This document shows, one piece after another, positions 47,663 through 59,100 of a stretch of 64,000 nt of DNA. The stretch is from Plasmopara viticola (Eukaryota > Oomycota > Peronosporomycetes > Peronosporales > Peronosporaceae), in contig MBPM02000010.1 in NCBI GenBank assembly GCA_001695595.3, positions 1,054,001 through 1,118,000 of the forward strand, given 5' to 3'. The notes under the pieces are model-generated. The model had not been told where the DNA came from and made no database searches. It worked only from the letters and a program-made list of their open reading frames with translations. Within the stretch, counting starts at the first letter, position 1. Each line of letters opens with the position of its first letter. The translations under genes and the position numbers were made by a program.

Positions 47663-48135
47663 CTATACCAATAGAATCGACTCTCCTTTCATACGACGAC
47701 CAGTCATGGGAGGTGCCATACCCTCGCCGCTCATCTCTTTCACCAAACCACGCAATGGAGGAGCTTCAGGTCCGGTCACGGGCGCAATAGCCTGAAAACG
47801 ATTGGCTTTCAGCTGTCTAATAAAGACGATTAATACTTTCTGCAGCAGACTCAATTCCACAAGCTTCTCCAGAAACCAAAGTCACTATGTCCTTCTATGT
47901 CAGACAGATGCAAAGTCGTTCCTTTGTTTGATTTGTAAGCATTTACAAGCTCCTTGTAGTTTTCAGGATAAAAATCATGCGCATGATCCTTTTCTAAATA
48001 CGAGTGGTATAAACAAACGGGCTCACTGTGAACGATTCTTATAGTTTGCGCATGTCTCAAATCGACAGGAATCTCTTGTACATCTGGATTACTTTTAAAA
48101 AAGCTATAGACAAAGTATGTCGAAGGTTGGTACAA
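47663..48135 (-). pseudogene. broken ORF of unrecognised family
   Basis: Two overlapping frames are clearly coding-like and join through a one-base shift near 47860. The first contains EIPVDLRHAQTIRIVHSEPV, HAHDFYPENYKELVNAYKS and HLSDIEGHSDFGF. The second has LLQKVLIVFIRQLKANRFQA, APVTGPEAPP and GMAPPMTGRRMKGE. Restrained substitution-like composition suggests a gene that was conserved until recently. No signal peptide, membrane segment or known motif was seen, and I cannot name a function. Confidence 0.45.
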
Positions 48136-50709
48136 CTAAAACACCCAGTCTGGGCAAAATCAGAATATCATTGCTCGTGTCATTGACTAAGGTAGCGAGC
48201 ATGACAATCCATCGCACACTATGGAAAACAAAAATATACACCGAGCAACTGTTTTAGCCCCACAAGGCTGGCGTGGCGCACAAGCAATGGTCCCGAAATA
48301 CGTTCATCACCAATGTTCGGTATCCCAACTTAATGACGTCGTGACGATTTAAAAGACAAACAAGTTTCAGAAATCGAGTTTCATAGTGCTTTTGATGAGT
48401 ATTTATCCGTGCAAAGAGAGTGTATTTCTAACATCAAATGCCGTGAGTAAAATGGTCAGGAATAGATACCGGGATGCATTTGGATATATAATCTAACGAA
48501 ATAGGTACTGAGTAAGCAAAACAAAGCTGCAAAGCTGGACAATGAACTCACGCCCGAGAGAGAAAGAAGAAAAACATCAACTATGAAGTGCTCATGTCTG
48601 TACCTCATCGCAAAGGTGCTCAATGAATTTAATGGCAAAATATTTTGCTCTCGATCAGGATTTGACCAGCTAGCTAATAGTCGTATTTGATTGCATCACA
48701 TTGTGGTTAACGTGCACTATCCTCTCTATTTGATGTGGTCAAATGTTGAGTTAACTTCCGAGGAAGGTGCTTACTATCTTTAGGGCAACATATTGTACAT
48801 TAACGAATCTAAGAACGTTCGACGTACGAAACTGCAAATGATTCAGTTGGATAGCATAACGATGAGCATGAACAAGCCATACCTCAAAATTTTGACTCAT
48901 ACCCTTAAAGGGTGAGTATGATTATACAAATGCGAGCAGTAGCTTCAGTCAAGTCATACCAAACTATTCATAAAGTACAATGAGCAGCCAATGTCAATTA
49001 GTATGCTTCGACACATTGCTGCGTTGATTTGATCCAATGTTCAATGTATGCTATGCTTGCCAATCGCGAGAAAAAAATCTAAATGCTTAACGGCTTCACA
49101 GTACTGTGGCTGCTACCTAGAGCTATACAAAATCGCAAATCGGGCAAGTGCACTAGAGGCGGACACACCGTTTGAGCCAGACGCGTCGTTTGAGCATGAG
49201 CCAGTACCTGGTGCAAAGCCCGCTGTAAAGACTTCAAGCAGACCTAGAGACCGTCGGGAACGCATACTCCATAAAGATTCCATTACTTCTGGCAGCGAAA
49301 AAGCATTTAAAATTAAGATTTTTAAGATTGTATATATTTGCTATAACATATAAAGAGATCATAGAGCAAACACAAGAGAAAACATATCGAACAGCTGGCC
49401 TTTTCCACAGGAATTTCTCATGGACTTCGAGCTTGCTTGAGAAGTGACAAATTCTAGGTAAATATCAAGACGATGCTTGAATCTCATTCATTCGTAGATA
49501 TCTGGCGAAATAATAAGCTCTGACAAGCCTTTGTTCGATCTTCTCGATGAGCCTGAGCAGGACTTTATGAATTCTAAATACATAGAAAAGCACATCACGA
49601 GGGTTTGGGAGTGCTTCTGATCAAATTTTAGATGGATTAGTGAAGCACTTTGAGATGCTTGATGGCGCAAAGAATATTGGCGATGAGTAGCCGTTTAAAG
49701 ACCGATATGAAGTCGATCCTGAACAAATTATACGAAAAGCGTGTGTTTCGACGCCGTAACACAATCAACTTAAGCGTCTGATGAAGCTTTAGCTCGCTCA
49801 GACTTATAAAACAATCCTGAGCATATATACGATGCTTTACATTAAATCCTGGACGACCTCACCAAAGAAGGATGAAGAGTATCGAATGATACTGAATACT
49901 GGTAAAAAGATTGACATTGGGGATAATGTGAGGACCAAGTTCCTATTAAGGCATATTAGCATCTTGATGGCAATAAAAATGACTAACGAGCGAGATAATA
50001 CGCTCGACAAAAAATTGACTTCCCTGAATTATTACTAGATTGGCTATGTAAGGGCTTTCTACGGTGATAGCCCTTACGAAGAAAATCTCTTGGACCCGCG
50101 TTTAAGCTTGGGATAACGTTGAGGTATCGATTTGACGAGGTTTCTTCGTCTATTCTACTCCTTGGCATGATGACTAACGCTAGTCTTCTGAAGTTGATTG
50201 AACAGTGGTTGATGTTTTCAGCCCATAGTCGGTTTTAGATGGAGTTACAGAGATGGCGATCTCTATTGCTTGAGGCATCCGTTGACGTCGATTTTGCTTT
50301 CGTCGACGCATTTTTTCCTTTTGGTTAGTATACACTAGTATAAAAATGAGCTTTCCGAAATTGTTAGATCTTAGTAATTTGGTGGCTACTCATGAGCTCC
50401 GATATCGTTTCTCGCAGCCAATCGACTTCAGTCGGTATAAATTTGCACAAGGATCAATATGTATCACTACTCGTGGCGAGCAATCATCGCTCAGCGTTAA
50501 AATAGCATCTTCAAGATCATATGATCAACAGCTTCGACGATAAAGACATGCACAAATACGCTCCTTGATGACACGTATTCAGCAAGCGACATTATTAAGT
50601 ATGTTCAATATTGAGCTATCCAAAGTATCTGACAAAGTTTACGATTGGATCAGAGTACTAATTCATTTCATGTGCTGAGAATACCAGAATTACGCTAATC
50701 AATTCACAA
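48136..50709. other. AT-rich degenerate coding debris
   Basis: Short plus-strand stretches such as DIGDDVRTKFLLRHISIL-like (about 49910-49970) and ITLRYRFDEVSSSILLLG (about 50113-50165) alternate between frames. A further stretch is LRYRFSQPIDFSRYKFAQGS (50397-50456). They look like remains of proteins but are not assignable. They probably belong to the same inserted segment as 50710-56000. Confidence 0.35.
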
Positions 50710-53280
50710 TGCAACCAGTCTACAATTTTACAGGCAACACTGCTCCGAGTGACTTTTCCACGATGCCCGTCACGAGTGACTTTTCCACGATGCCCGTCAC
50801 TGCCTACACTCCTCAGTTCTACGTAGTCGAATCCTCATTCGGCTCTATTATTACCTAGCAATGTACTCAGCGGCTTAAACAATTAAAGCTTACGGGGTGG
50901 ATAGCAATTTGAATCCTAGAATCGATCCGACCACCGCGATTAATATCACTTTCTCAAATTCGTACAATCCAATTGGAAACAGTAACCAGGTTTTACAAAT
51001 ATTTACTTCTGCGAAGGTCGAGTATGGCGGCTTAATCGCAACTTCGCACGGTAAGGGGTTAGCTCATTGCCCAATGCAAAATTCTAGTTCGAAATTGACT
51101 TTTTCGTTTGTCGATCATAATGCGACCCCACTTGGGAACTTCAAGATGATCGTAAAGAGGCTTAATTTCTTTTGTGCATATGACGATCTTGGTAAAGCAT
51201 TTGCTAAGGCAATTATGAAGAGAACAGAATTTAAATTCCCTGATCAGGCCACACACATGCGAGTTGGCAACTCAAAGTGGTTGCTGATTTTGGATTCGTA
51301 GAATTTTTGCATCTTATAGTATAATGATCAAAAATGTCTTCACTCCGATTATCAATTCTTCTCTATCCAATACCCCTTACTTTAAATCATTCAATGGTCA
51401 CCTGACTTCAATCGTGGATGATCAGAGATATTTGAGATTAGGTGGAGTAGGAACGTCCTCTGCCTTGAATGTGATTGATAAAATGAGTTGTGGATAATTG
51501 ATTCATAACGAATTTTGTTTAGTTCTGTACGATTTGTATTCCTTTGTAAAGTTACTCTTGGGGTTGTCAGCGCAAGCAAAGTACTTCTTCTTGAAACAAA
51601 CAGCAATATTAGTGCAATTTGCAATCTACAGCTGCAAGTATTACCGGAGCAACTCTAACTGCTACTCAGCCAAACATTACGTCGATTGAAAGTTAGGCAA
51701 CTCATACAGTTGATGCTTTACAAAACGCTAATCTGTATTCGTTAAAACCAATGCGATTAAAGAGGGGATATAAGCTGCATGTGGAGCCGTTCGATGCGAA
51801 CTTGTAACTAAGGGTAGATTGGGACTCCGTCTTAACACAATACTGTTTTTGCAGTTAACAACACGGCCAGCATGACTGACTCGTGGATATATCTGAATTG
51901 CTGATACGTTTTGTAAATTACACCATGATCTAAGTTTAATCGGAACAGGTGATGACAACCTGTAAGATCTACATTACCTGACACTGACTAGACTAATATC
52001 AATCTTGGCGGAGAAGTATCGTCTAACGCTGTTGTATTGAATTTAAATTTCGACTATTCTGGTCTTTGTTGTTGTTATCACAAGACCTTTGATCGCTTCA
52101 GAAACAGTTGCTTCACTTGTAATACAATAATTGGAGATAAAGCAGCTGGAAGCTCGATATAGTATCTTAGCTTTTCTACATTGAAAAGTGCTTGACTCAC
52201 TTTGACAGCTGATACTAATGAACTAAACTACTATATTTCAACGACTCCGAGTACATTTCAAGCATCAAAATCAATGAATCTTGATTTTCAGGTGTCAAAT
52301 TGATGCCTTTAGGCACATCCAGCACAAATGTTTAGCATTTTACTGTGGACTGCGATTCGTGAAGCTATGAACACTGATCGATAAATGATACAAAGGGGTT
52401 GGTCATCGTTATTAAAACTACATCTGCTTTAAACAACAGAGCGTATCCGTGGTTAAATTTAATGTCAACGGATAATCCGAGCTCATTCGTTGCGAAAATT
52501 TCTGCTTCAAGCGCAAATTTATTTACTATCATTTGATAAACCAACTGTGGGATTTGCGTCTCGAACAAACAGATTCTTTTTTTATTAATTGTGATCCTTA
52601 GCCGTATGTAACTGTACTTCTCATATTTATACATTAGCAACAAGTGCTGATGTTTTTACTGTTTTTGGCTCTTCACCAACTCCTATAAGAGCTTATTCAC
52701 ACCCTACTTCAGACACAATTTATAAAATGATATTTAACACCAACACGTCATACACTAGATTGTTTGAAACAGCTCCAATAACACTAAGCTTTGAAATTAT
52801 TTTTATTTAGCTTTTAAAACAATTCTGCTAAGTGTGATATACCAATTTTTTTGAAATCATCCAATTTATTGCCTAACAGGTTTGATTTACAATTATTCAA
52901 TGTAACAAGTGCAACGTCCACTAAAAGGTTTCATTTTTTTGCACTACCACCACTAATGATTTGGTGTTGCTGCCTACAAATACACGAAATATTGCTGTTT
53001 CTTCGGCTGATGGAGTTGGCATTAAATTGGTTCGTAATTGGCGATATTAAGAGTTACAAGTATTGATTTATCGACTTTAAACATAGCTGGATCGAGTGTA
53101 CGTATTCTACAAATCTGGCGGTTTTGTTTCTACTGTTGGTCCACTTTCTCCAATAGCTATTTTTACGAAAGCTTCGAGTGCTATGTTAGCTGAGGCAGGC
53201 TTTTACACAATCCCTTATAAATGAATCAAGACGAATACAAAAAAGTGCTACAAAGCTTGATTTAGGATCTGTTGTCAATT
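50710..53280 (+). pseudogene. decayed viral tail-fibre/structural-repeat gene (large DNA virus-like)
   Basis: Successive plus-strand fragments in changing frames carry the repeat phrases of tail-fibre-like proteins of large eukaryotic DNA viruses and phages. Examples are QSTAASITGATLTATQPNIT (about 51625), SIVDDQRYLRLGGVGTSSAL (about 51410) and LTADTNELNYY then TTPSTFQASKSMNLD (about 52200-52280). Others are RAYPWLNLMSTDNPSSFVAK (about 52440), IRAYSHPTSDTIYKMIFNT (about 52690), TTTNDLVLLPTNTRNIAVSS (about 52945) and STLNIAGSSV (about 53070). The ELNY...EASK and QPNIT phrases are characteristic of such fibres. Dozens of stops and frameshifts make it a fossil. The host virus is not identified. 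Confidence 0.65.
50746..50799 (+). repeat. exact 27-bp tandem duplication
   Basis: Two adjacent identical units (50746-50772 and 50773-50799), beginning CGAGTGACTTTTCC and ending GCCCGTCA, encode a duplicated SDFSTMPVT. It lies in a short open stretch of the decayed viral gene. Confidence 0.9.
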
Positions 53281-54372
53281 TTACTGATCGGGCGAATAAG
53301 ATGTGATAAACAACTTTGTCGATCCGAAAGATGTTATGTTCGGTATAAATTGTTCGAACTTCAACACGCCATCAGGAATCAAGCAAAAACTTGCTGATCT
53401 TGGAGCCAAGTTTAATGGCATTCTTAAATTGATTTTATCAAGCCGGCATTTCAATCCAGCTTTGTATTGATTTATAGCATCTACTTTCAATTTATGCTTT
53501 CTTTGCGGGTCGGAAAATTGCCTTTGAGACAGTTCTCGCCTAATCGCTGCGTGACAGCTTCGCCAAATCAATGTCGGATACTTGCGTACAAGTTTGCTAC
53601 AACTTGACCGTTGTAGCTGCTGACATCATCGGTATAAACGTTTTATATGCCAGCAATTAGTTCGCGTAATCTCTTTTCTTTCTACTATTTTTTTAACATC
53701 TGAGGGTGAGAAGAGCTGTCGTGTTATTGCAGGTTTCATTCCAGCTCTTTTAGCAACTTAATTTGTTGTTCGCTTGTCAATGAGAGACTCATGGGGATCA
53801 ATTTGTTTTTGTTAGAGAAGCTTTGCAGATTCATTCATGACTTCATCAGTATATTTAGGAGCTATTTCGTGGCGTCTCAGTTTAAAAACTCTCTTCGAAA
53901 CATCCTTTTCTTAAAAAATATTTTTCTTGGTCTACAGCCATTGCTTTTTAAGTCTTTTTTTTCCTTTGGTGTAAGCCCGAGTATTGACGGCTTTGTGGGC
54001 AAAGTCCCTCACCCCTCTTTAGAGATTTTTGATGCATTTCCAGGTGCAGTGGGCTTTTCCATAATAGCGGGTTGGCGGAACGTATGTGTGCTTCTTTCCA
54101 CTAGATTGAAGATTTCACTTGCTTCACCTTTAATAACTAAGAAGGAACTTCAAGACATTTCAGCAGCTTCTTTTGTGATTTGATCATACAAATTTTCACG
54201 ATTCTTCCCCATGACTTAAAACAAACTCGCAAACTCGTATCGTTTTACAATTCGCGTTACATCAGCGCCTTCAGCTTCTTCCTAAATACAAAATCACTTT
54301 TTGCCAATGCATTGTAATAGCGATCGTAAGCCTTTTGCTTTGTCTGATTATTGGAGAAAAAGCCACTCATGA
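53281..54372 (-). pseudogene. broken minus-strand ORFs, probably viral
   Basis: An ATG at about 54367 begins MSGFFSNNQTKQKAYDRYYN and continues to KSDFVFRKKLKALM before a stop. Further pieces follow downstream in other frames: EIAPKYTDEVMNESAKLL, KRAGMKPAITRQLFSPSDV (about 53740), LKVDAINQYKAGLK and FCLIPDGVLKFEQF (about 53370). The composition is coding-like, but no known domain could be named. Position and decay match the neighbouring viral-like genes. Confidence 0.45.
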
Positions 54373-54399
54373 TTAGGTGACGTATATTGCAGATGGATA

Positions 54400-55960
54400 A
54401 AAATTGGGTACCAAAGATTACATTCGATTCTTAGTGCTAAACTGGTCCTCGCGACACCGTGCCTATAGCGGGATCACGATTGCAACGCAATATGTGGTTA
54501 TAGGAAGGGCGTAAATACCGAGATACCAGATACTTCAATACTCTTACTGGCGCCATCTTCACTTAGAAGGAGGCGACCAACAATAACAGCAACAAATCGG
54601 TAAAGCGATTTCGATTGACGCTGAGATAGCAAACCAACCAGCGTTACATCATAAGACCATTATCAACATCAACTTCAACATCTCTTGCGCGAAATATCAT
54701 ATCCGAACTTAGCAGGATTGTTCCAAACAAGAAATTTTCCAACCGCGACTGCTAGCTGTTCAATGCAGCGAATGGGCTCGTCGTAGCAGGTACTGTCGAG
54801 AATAGCTATGAAACAGATTGATTGCATCCGGCATGGAAGTACTTGCGGTTAAATTAGTATAACAGGCTGCACGATCAAATTCTTTGGGTTTGCAACAACC
54901 AATACTGTTTGTTGAAGTGAAGGAAACTATCGGAGTAACTGTGAATTTGTTCGCAATTCGCTCGAAGTAGCGGAATTTTTTCTACTGAGCCAATGCATGG
55001 CTGGCGCTTGGGTCAAACGTGTAGGTTGGAACGAGAAGACGCGAGAATGATTAAAAAGAAAGCAAAGTAGTTCCGGAAGTGGCAAAACCATTAATGTCGG
55101 CGGTAATCATACGAGTTACAAATGATGCAGGAAGCGCAAGGCCTCCAGCCAGAGCATTTGTTGTCGCGCCACTAATTGGGTAATACAGCACTGAGCAATG
55201 TAGCCGAAATTTCTATTGTTGCTCAAACTCGATATAGTAGCAGGCGCGACTGCACCAGCACTACCGGTCGTAATTAAAGAAGGAAATGATAAATTATAAC
55301 TGAGTTTAACAAAACCGCGTGCATTTTTCTGCATTGGGCAGTTCCTGAAATAGCCACATACATCCCGCTTGAAGGAGTGCACTGCCTTATATCACATCGA
55401 ATGCAATCTTCAGCTTTTGTTGATCAAGAGCGGTGAAAAGCGATCGTTGTGCGGTTCCTCAATTTAAATAGATGTTGGCCTAGTCAAAGTCACCCACGCT
55501 ATAAGTAGCTGTCATAAATGACAAAATAAACAAGTTTCAAGTCATTATATCGATCTGCTAGACCCTTGTATCATTCGATTGGAAGTAGTCATCCAAGATG
55601 AAGTTGCTAGTTAGACCATGTTTTACATACGTGTTATAGTCCTTTTCAGTGATAGCCCTGAACGTTGAGATCACATTCTCGTAAACTTGATTCTTTTGTA
55701 AGGTATTTCCACCAACAACAACTTGAGCTCAACTAATGAAACTGCCACGCGCCGCCTTAGAAATCCAATTAAATCACAGTACAGACAGCAGTTGAGGTGA
55801 CCAAACGAGTGCCACCATTAAGAATTTGAAGCTTTATTGGAAGCTCGATGATGGCTACTTCCCATCTGACAAATACAGATTGTGAAGAGATCGCTCAGAG
55901 ATAAAATTGGATTTGTCCGGCAGACTGACCGGTGTTACACGTTCAATCATATATATATGT
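54400..55960 (-). pseudogene. decayed capsid-like gene(s), minus strand
   Basis: Two blocks look like related structural proteins of eukaryotic DNA viruses. The upstream block has AQVVVGGNTLQKNQVYENVI, DYNTYVKHGLTSNFILDDYF and FILSFMTATYSVGDFD (55740-55490). The downstream block has ALPASFVTRMITADINGFAT, TYTFDPSASHALAQ, KKFRYFERIANKFTVTP, NPAKFGYDI and DVDNGLMM (55150-54640). The V-x-G-G...F...GL order recurs in both, suggesting tandem paralogues. Stops and frameshifts are frequent. The assignment as capsid-type is by general resemblance only. Confidence 0.45.
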
Positions 55961-56809
55961 CCATTACTTATCGCGGAAGAGTGCTTCTGCAGGAACTTCT
56001 TCGACAAAATGCACGAAAGCGGGAACATCAGATGCAGACGACGTAGTTTGTGTGATTATATCGACGACGATTTTACTGCAGTGATAAAGAACTGAGGACC
56101 ATGAGCGGAAAAAATTATTGTTAAATTGTCTAGAATGACAGATGATCAACTTATGAAGCTTGCTGATTTTCTTCACGTCAAAGTCGATCGAATTAATTCA
56201 AAGCAGCATTTAAATATAAGCAAAAATAATTGTATTGTGAACATGGGTCCACCTCAAATCGGAGACACTCTTTAGTTAGCAGAAAAAACACGCATGAGGC
56301 GTACTTCGACCTCCTCGGCTTGCCTAGAACACGTGTGATACCGAAAGATTACTCCTATCGCGAAGTTAAGATTTAAGAATCACATTTTGGCCACGGGCAA
56401 TATTGCGTCCTACAAAGAGTAGACGATGTCCACAAGCTCTTCAAGATCAGTCTGACAATCTTCAATATACATCTTTGTATTTGTATCGACATGAAGTCGA
56501 CATTATTTTCACTACGTTTCGTTGTAGTATACACAAAATCAAGCAATAGATGTCCAGTATATTGACGCACAAGAGCCACTGCCAATTTAAATGAATAATA
56601 AATGCTACTCATTTCTAACTTCCAAACCGAAGCTGAGTCAAGATAACTTCGGACGGTTAGAATCGCAGTATCGAAAAACGCTGTTTGTATCGATGGTGAT
56701 ACAAATGACGTCGATAGTAGCATCAAATTGAGGAGAGTTACAAGAATTTCCTGCTTATTCCCATTCCTTCTCAGGCTCGGACTTTCTGATGAGAAGAAAC
56801 AAGGCCGAG
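55961..56809. other. right edge of the degenerate segment and 5' flank of CRN
   Basis: Nothing firm. The last 40 bases match the 5' flank of the CRN at 44810. Confidence 0.45.
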
Positions 56810-57834
56810 ATGAAGCTGTATTGCGCAGTGTATGGCGAAGGAGCTGTGTTTTCTGCTAAGATCGCACGTGATGCGGTAGTGATCGCGCTGCAGAAGGCTA
56901 TATTTGACGATCAACGGTACCACGAGCGCTTCTTGCTTCTGCCAAGCGCATTGACGCTGTACTTGGCGAGCGGCGAGTGGCTAAAGCACCACCACCCTGA
57001 GAAGAATTTTTTACAAGCTGGAAAGGGCGCTGATATTGAGAAGATGCGACTGTCATGGAAGCTTAACAAGCCGGCGTACTTATGGGACTTCAAGCTTGGA
57101 GAAGAAGAGATTCACATCTTGGTGGAACCTCCAGTAGCTTCAGTCGGTGATATTGACGCAAGTTCTCTTTACAAACGAAAACGATGGTCATCGACCAATA
57201 ATTCAGAATTACAAGAAATTGAAATTAAGCAAGCAAGAAGAAGTATCTATACCTTATTTCGATGTCAAGTAAAGCGACCTTGAGCCTCTTAATCGACCGC
57301 TTCTCGGGCCATTTATCTCACAACCGATGCCGATTCCCCGACCACGTGTTGATGCGCTGTACTCGTGCCTTAAGCACTTAATCAAAATATCTGGTGGAGT
57401 TTTATTAAGCAAGAAATCAAAGCCGTTGTTCTTTATTGCTCCCTTCTTGGCATATGCATCAGATATGCTTGACGACGGTCGATTGCTCTTGGATGAAAAT
57501 GAAAATATGGAGAAAAGACAAGTACAGGCCACTGGGCATTTTAAGTTTGTCATTTGTCGTGGCGACAAACGTATTGTTATTGTCGAAGCCAAGAAGGATG
57601 GTATGGAGCAAGGAATGGCTCAAAACCTTTTCGGGTGTGAGTTGCTATCGGATGTGGAGCAGCTACCGGTCGTGTTGTAATTGTGACGTTTTATACTCGA
57701 TGGATTTTTTCTCGTAGTGAGACCGATTGCATCTATGATCACGATGCCACTATAACGAGGTTTGCCGACGAAAGAAGTCACTTAAGAAGATTGCAGGAAT
57801 GATATACAGCCTTTTAGCGAACGCGTGTGACTGA
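56810..57834 (+). pseudogene. Crinkler (CRN) effector pseudogene with REase-like C-terminus
   Basis: The N-terminus MKLYCAVYGEGAVFSAKIA, a LFLAK-like SALTLYLASGEW and GEEEIHILVEPPVASVG define a CRN. The ancestral start seen in the 44810 copy is AAG here, so the ATG at 56810 (or 56789) would be used. The frame stops at 57283. A second frame (from 57273) encodes EPLNRPLLGPFI, SGGVLLSKKSKP, FVICRGDKRIVIVEAKKD and MAQNLFGCELLSDVE, a restriction-endonuclease-like (PD-(D/E)XK) CRN effector domain. After 57665 two more frames hold VIVTFYTRWIFSRSETD and KKIAGMIYSLLANACD. At least three frameshifts inactivate it. Confidence 0.85.
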
Positions 57835-58246
57835 ATAATTTACAATCCATTAAAGTATTTGTACGCTAGCTATTCCATTATTCGCTCTTCCCTCGCATCA
57901 CACACCAACGGACACATGCTTTGCTTTTCCTAGTGAATAAAGGTCCGACCTCAAAAACACTATCTAGGATTAGACTTGTGTGTTGGCTATTGTTAGACTT
58001 TATATAGTTTACCAGTTAGCTAAGTACAATATAGCCTCGTAATTCAGTGGTATCATCGTGTGATCATCCCACTATTGTTACCCCTCCTTCTGTGACAGCA
58101 TCACAACAATGTGTCACTAGAAAAGTCATTAACGTGTCGTTGATAGTGACGCATCGATGGCTAAACTCAATGACAATAAACCGAAGATCCTGACGCTATT
58201 GAAAGAACTAGGCTATGATGTCTATATAGTACTCAGGGCAAATTGA
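57835..58246. other. 3' flank of the PH-like gene
   Basis: Positions 58100-58246 match the 3' flank of the decayed PH-like gene at 43230-43360. No gene was recognised. Confidence 0.5.
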
Positions 58247-58873
58247 TTACTGATCGATCGAATCCACAAGTCGAAGGTCTGAAAAGGATTTTTGAATGAC
58301 GTCACGATAACAATGAGGATGAGTGCGCTTGTACGCTTCATGAAGCCACGCAGTAGCTTCGTCTGCTTGTTTGCGCAATGTCTGACCGCTACTTTCCGTC
58401 AGGCGCAACGACTCACTCGCGTGCTTGATGCCCAGTGTACTAATTTCCCACAATCGCTCATTTGCAATTTGAGCTCGACCCAATAGCTCGAGTACCTTGT
58501 AAATACCTCGAGCTGACGTCTGTTCCCCCTTTGTGATGTCAACCGAAACGCTCTTGCTGCCAATATCAAACTTGATCTCACAATCACGGTCAACGTGTCC
58601 AGCACTTTCAAACCTGACGTTTTGAATAATGTGATTTCTATAGTCGTAACGCTCCACCAATTTGCGTGTAGTGGTAGCACTCTCCCCTTCTATCAAGATC
58701 AACGCCATGTTAGTGAACGTGAATTCTTCCTTGACTGAGACCATTGAGAAAGCGATCGTTTCATCTGGGAGGAGATACTCGGAGGCCAAACACTTGGAAA
58801 AGTCTGCAATGATCTTGCAAACGTCTGCAGATCCCGTGAGGTCGCCCGCGAGGCCCTTGACTAGACTTGCCAT
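58247..58873 (-). CDS. bacterial-type PH-like domain protein, intact copy
   Basis: 208 residues from MASLVKGLAGDLTGSADV at 58873; the frame upstream lacks an ATG. Residues about 15-135 fit a bacterial-type PH fold. LLPDETIAFSMVSVKEEFTF is followed by TNMALILIEGESATTTRKLV, YRNHIIQNVRFESAGHVDRD, CEIKFDIGSKSVSVDI and a closing helix YKVLELLGRAQ. This is the usual order of exposure-motif, TNxRLI-like strand, Y-x-x-I and E-x-A-G...D-x-E-x-K. A helical tail (ESLRLTESSGQTLRKQADEA) completes it. No signal peptide or membrane span is seen. Four decayed copies elsewhere in the window all lie convergent with family X genes; this intact one is alone. Function unknown. Confidence 0.8.
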   Translation of the reverse strand: MASLVKGLAGDLTGSADVCKIIADFSKCLASEYLLPDETIAFSMVSVKEEFTFTNMALILIEGESATTTRKLVERYDYRNHIIQNVRFESAGHVDRDCEIKFDIGSKSVSVDITKGEQTSARGIYKVLELLGRAQIANERLWEISTLGIKHASESLRLTESSGQTLRKQADEATAWLHEAYKRTHPHCYRDVIQKSFSDLRLVDSIDQ

Positions 58874-59100
58874 GATGTATCTAGATCGCAATGTGCCTTT
58901 TCACTATGATTGCGAATTCCTCAAGATAGCATACTACTACAAGGAGTATGACATAGGTCAGTAGTACCTCATATAGAAAAGCTGGCTTATTTATTACTAT
59001 ACTAAATAAATGCCAAGGAAAATTAGATTAGAAGAAAGGTGAAGCTAAATGAATTTCCGACGCTTTCACTCAATACCGAAACGTCGCAAACAATATTACT

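Noticed and set aside
57273..57680. stand-alone nuclease gene starting at the ATG at 57327
   Set aside because: The open frame extends upstream without a start and continues the CRN domain order, so it is the C-terminal part of a frameshifted CRN.
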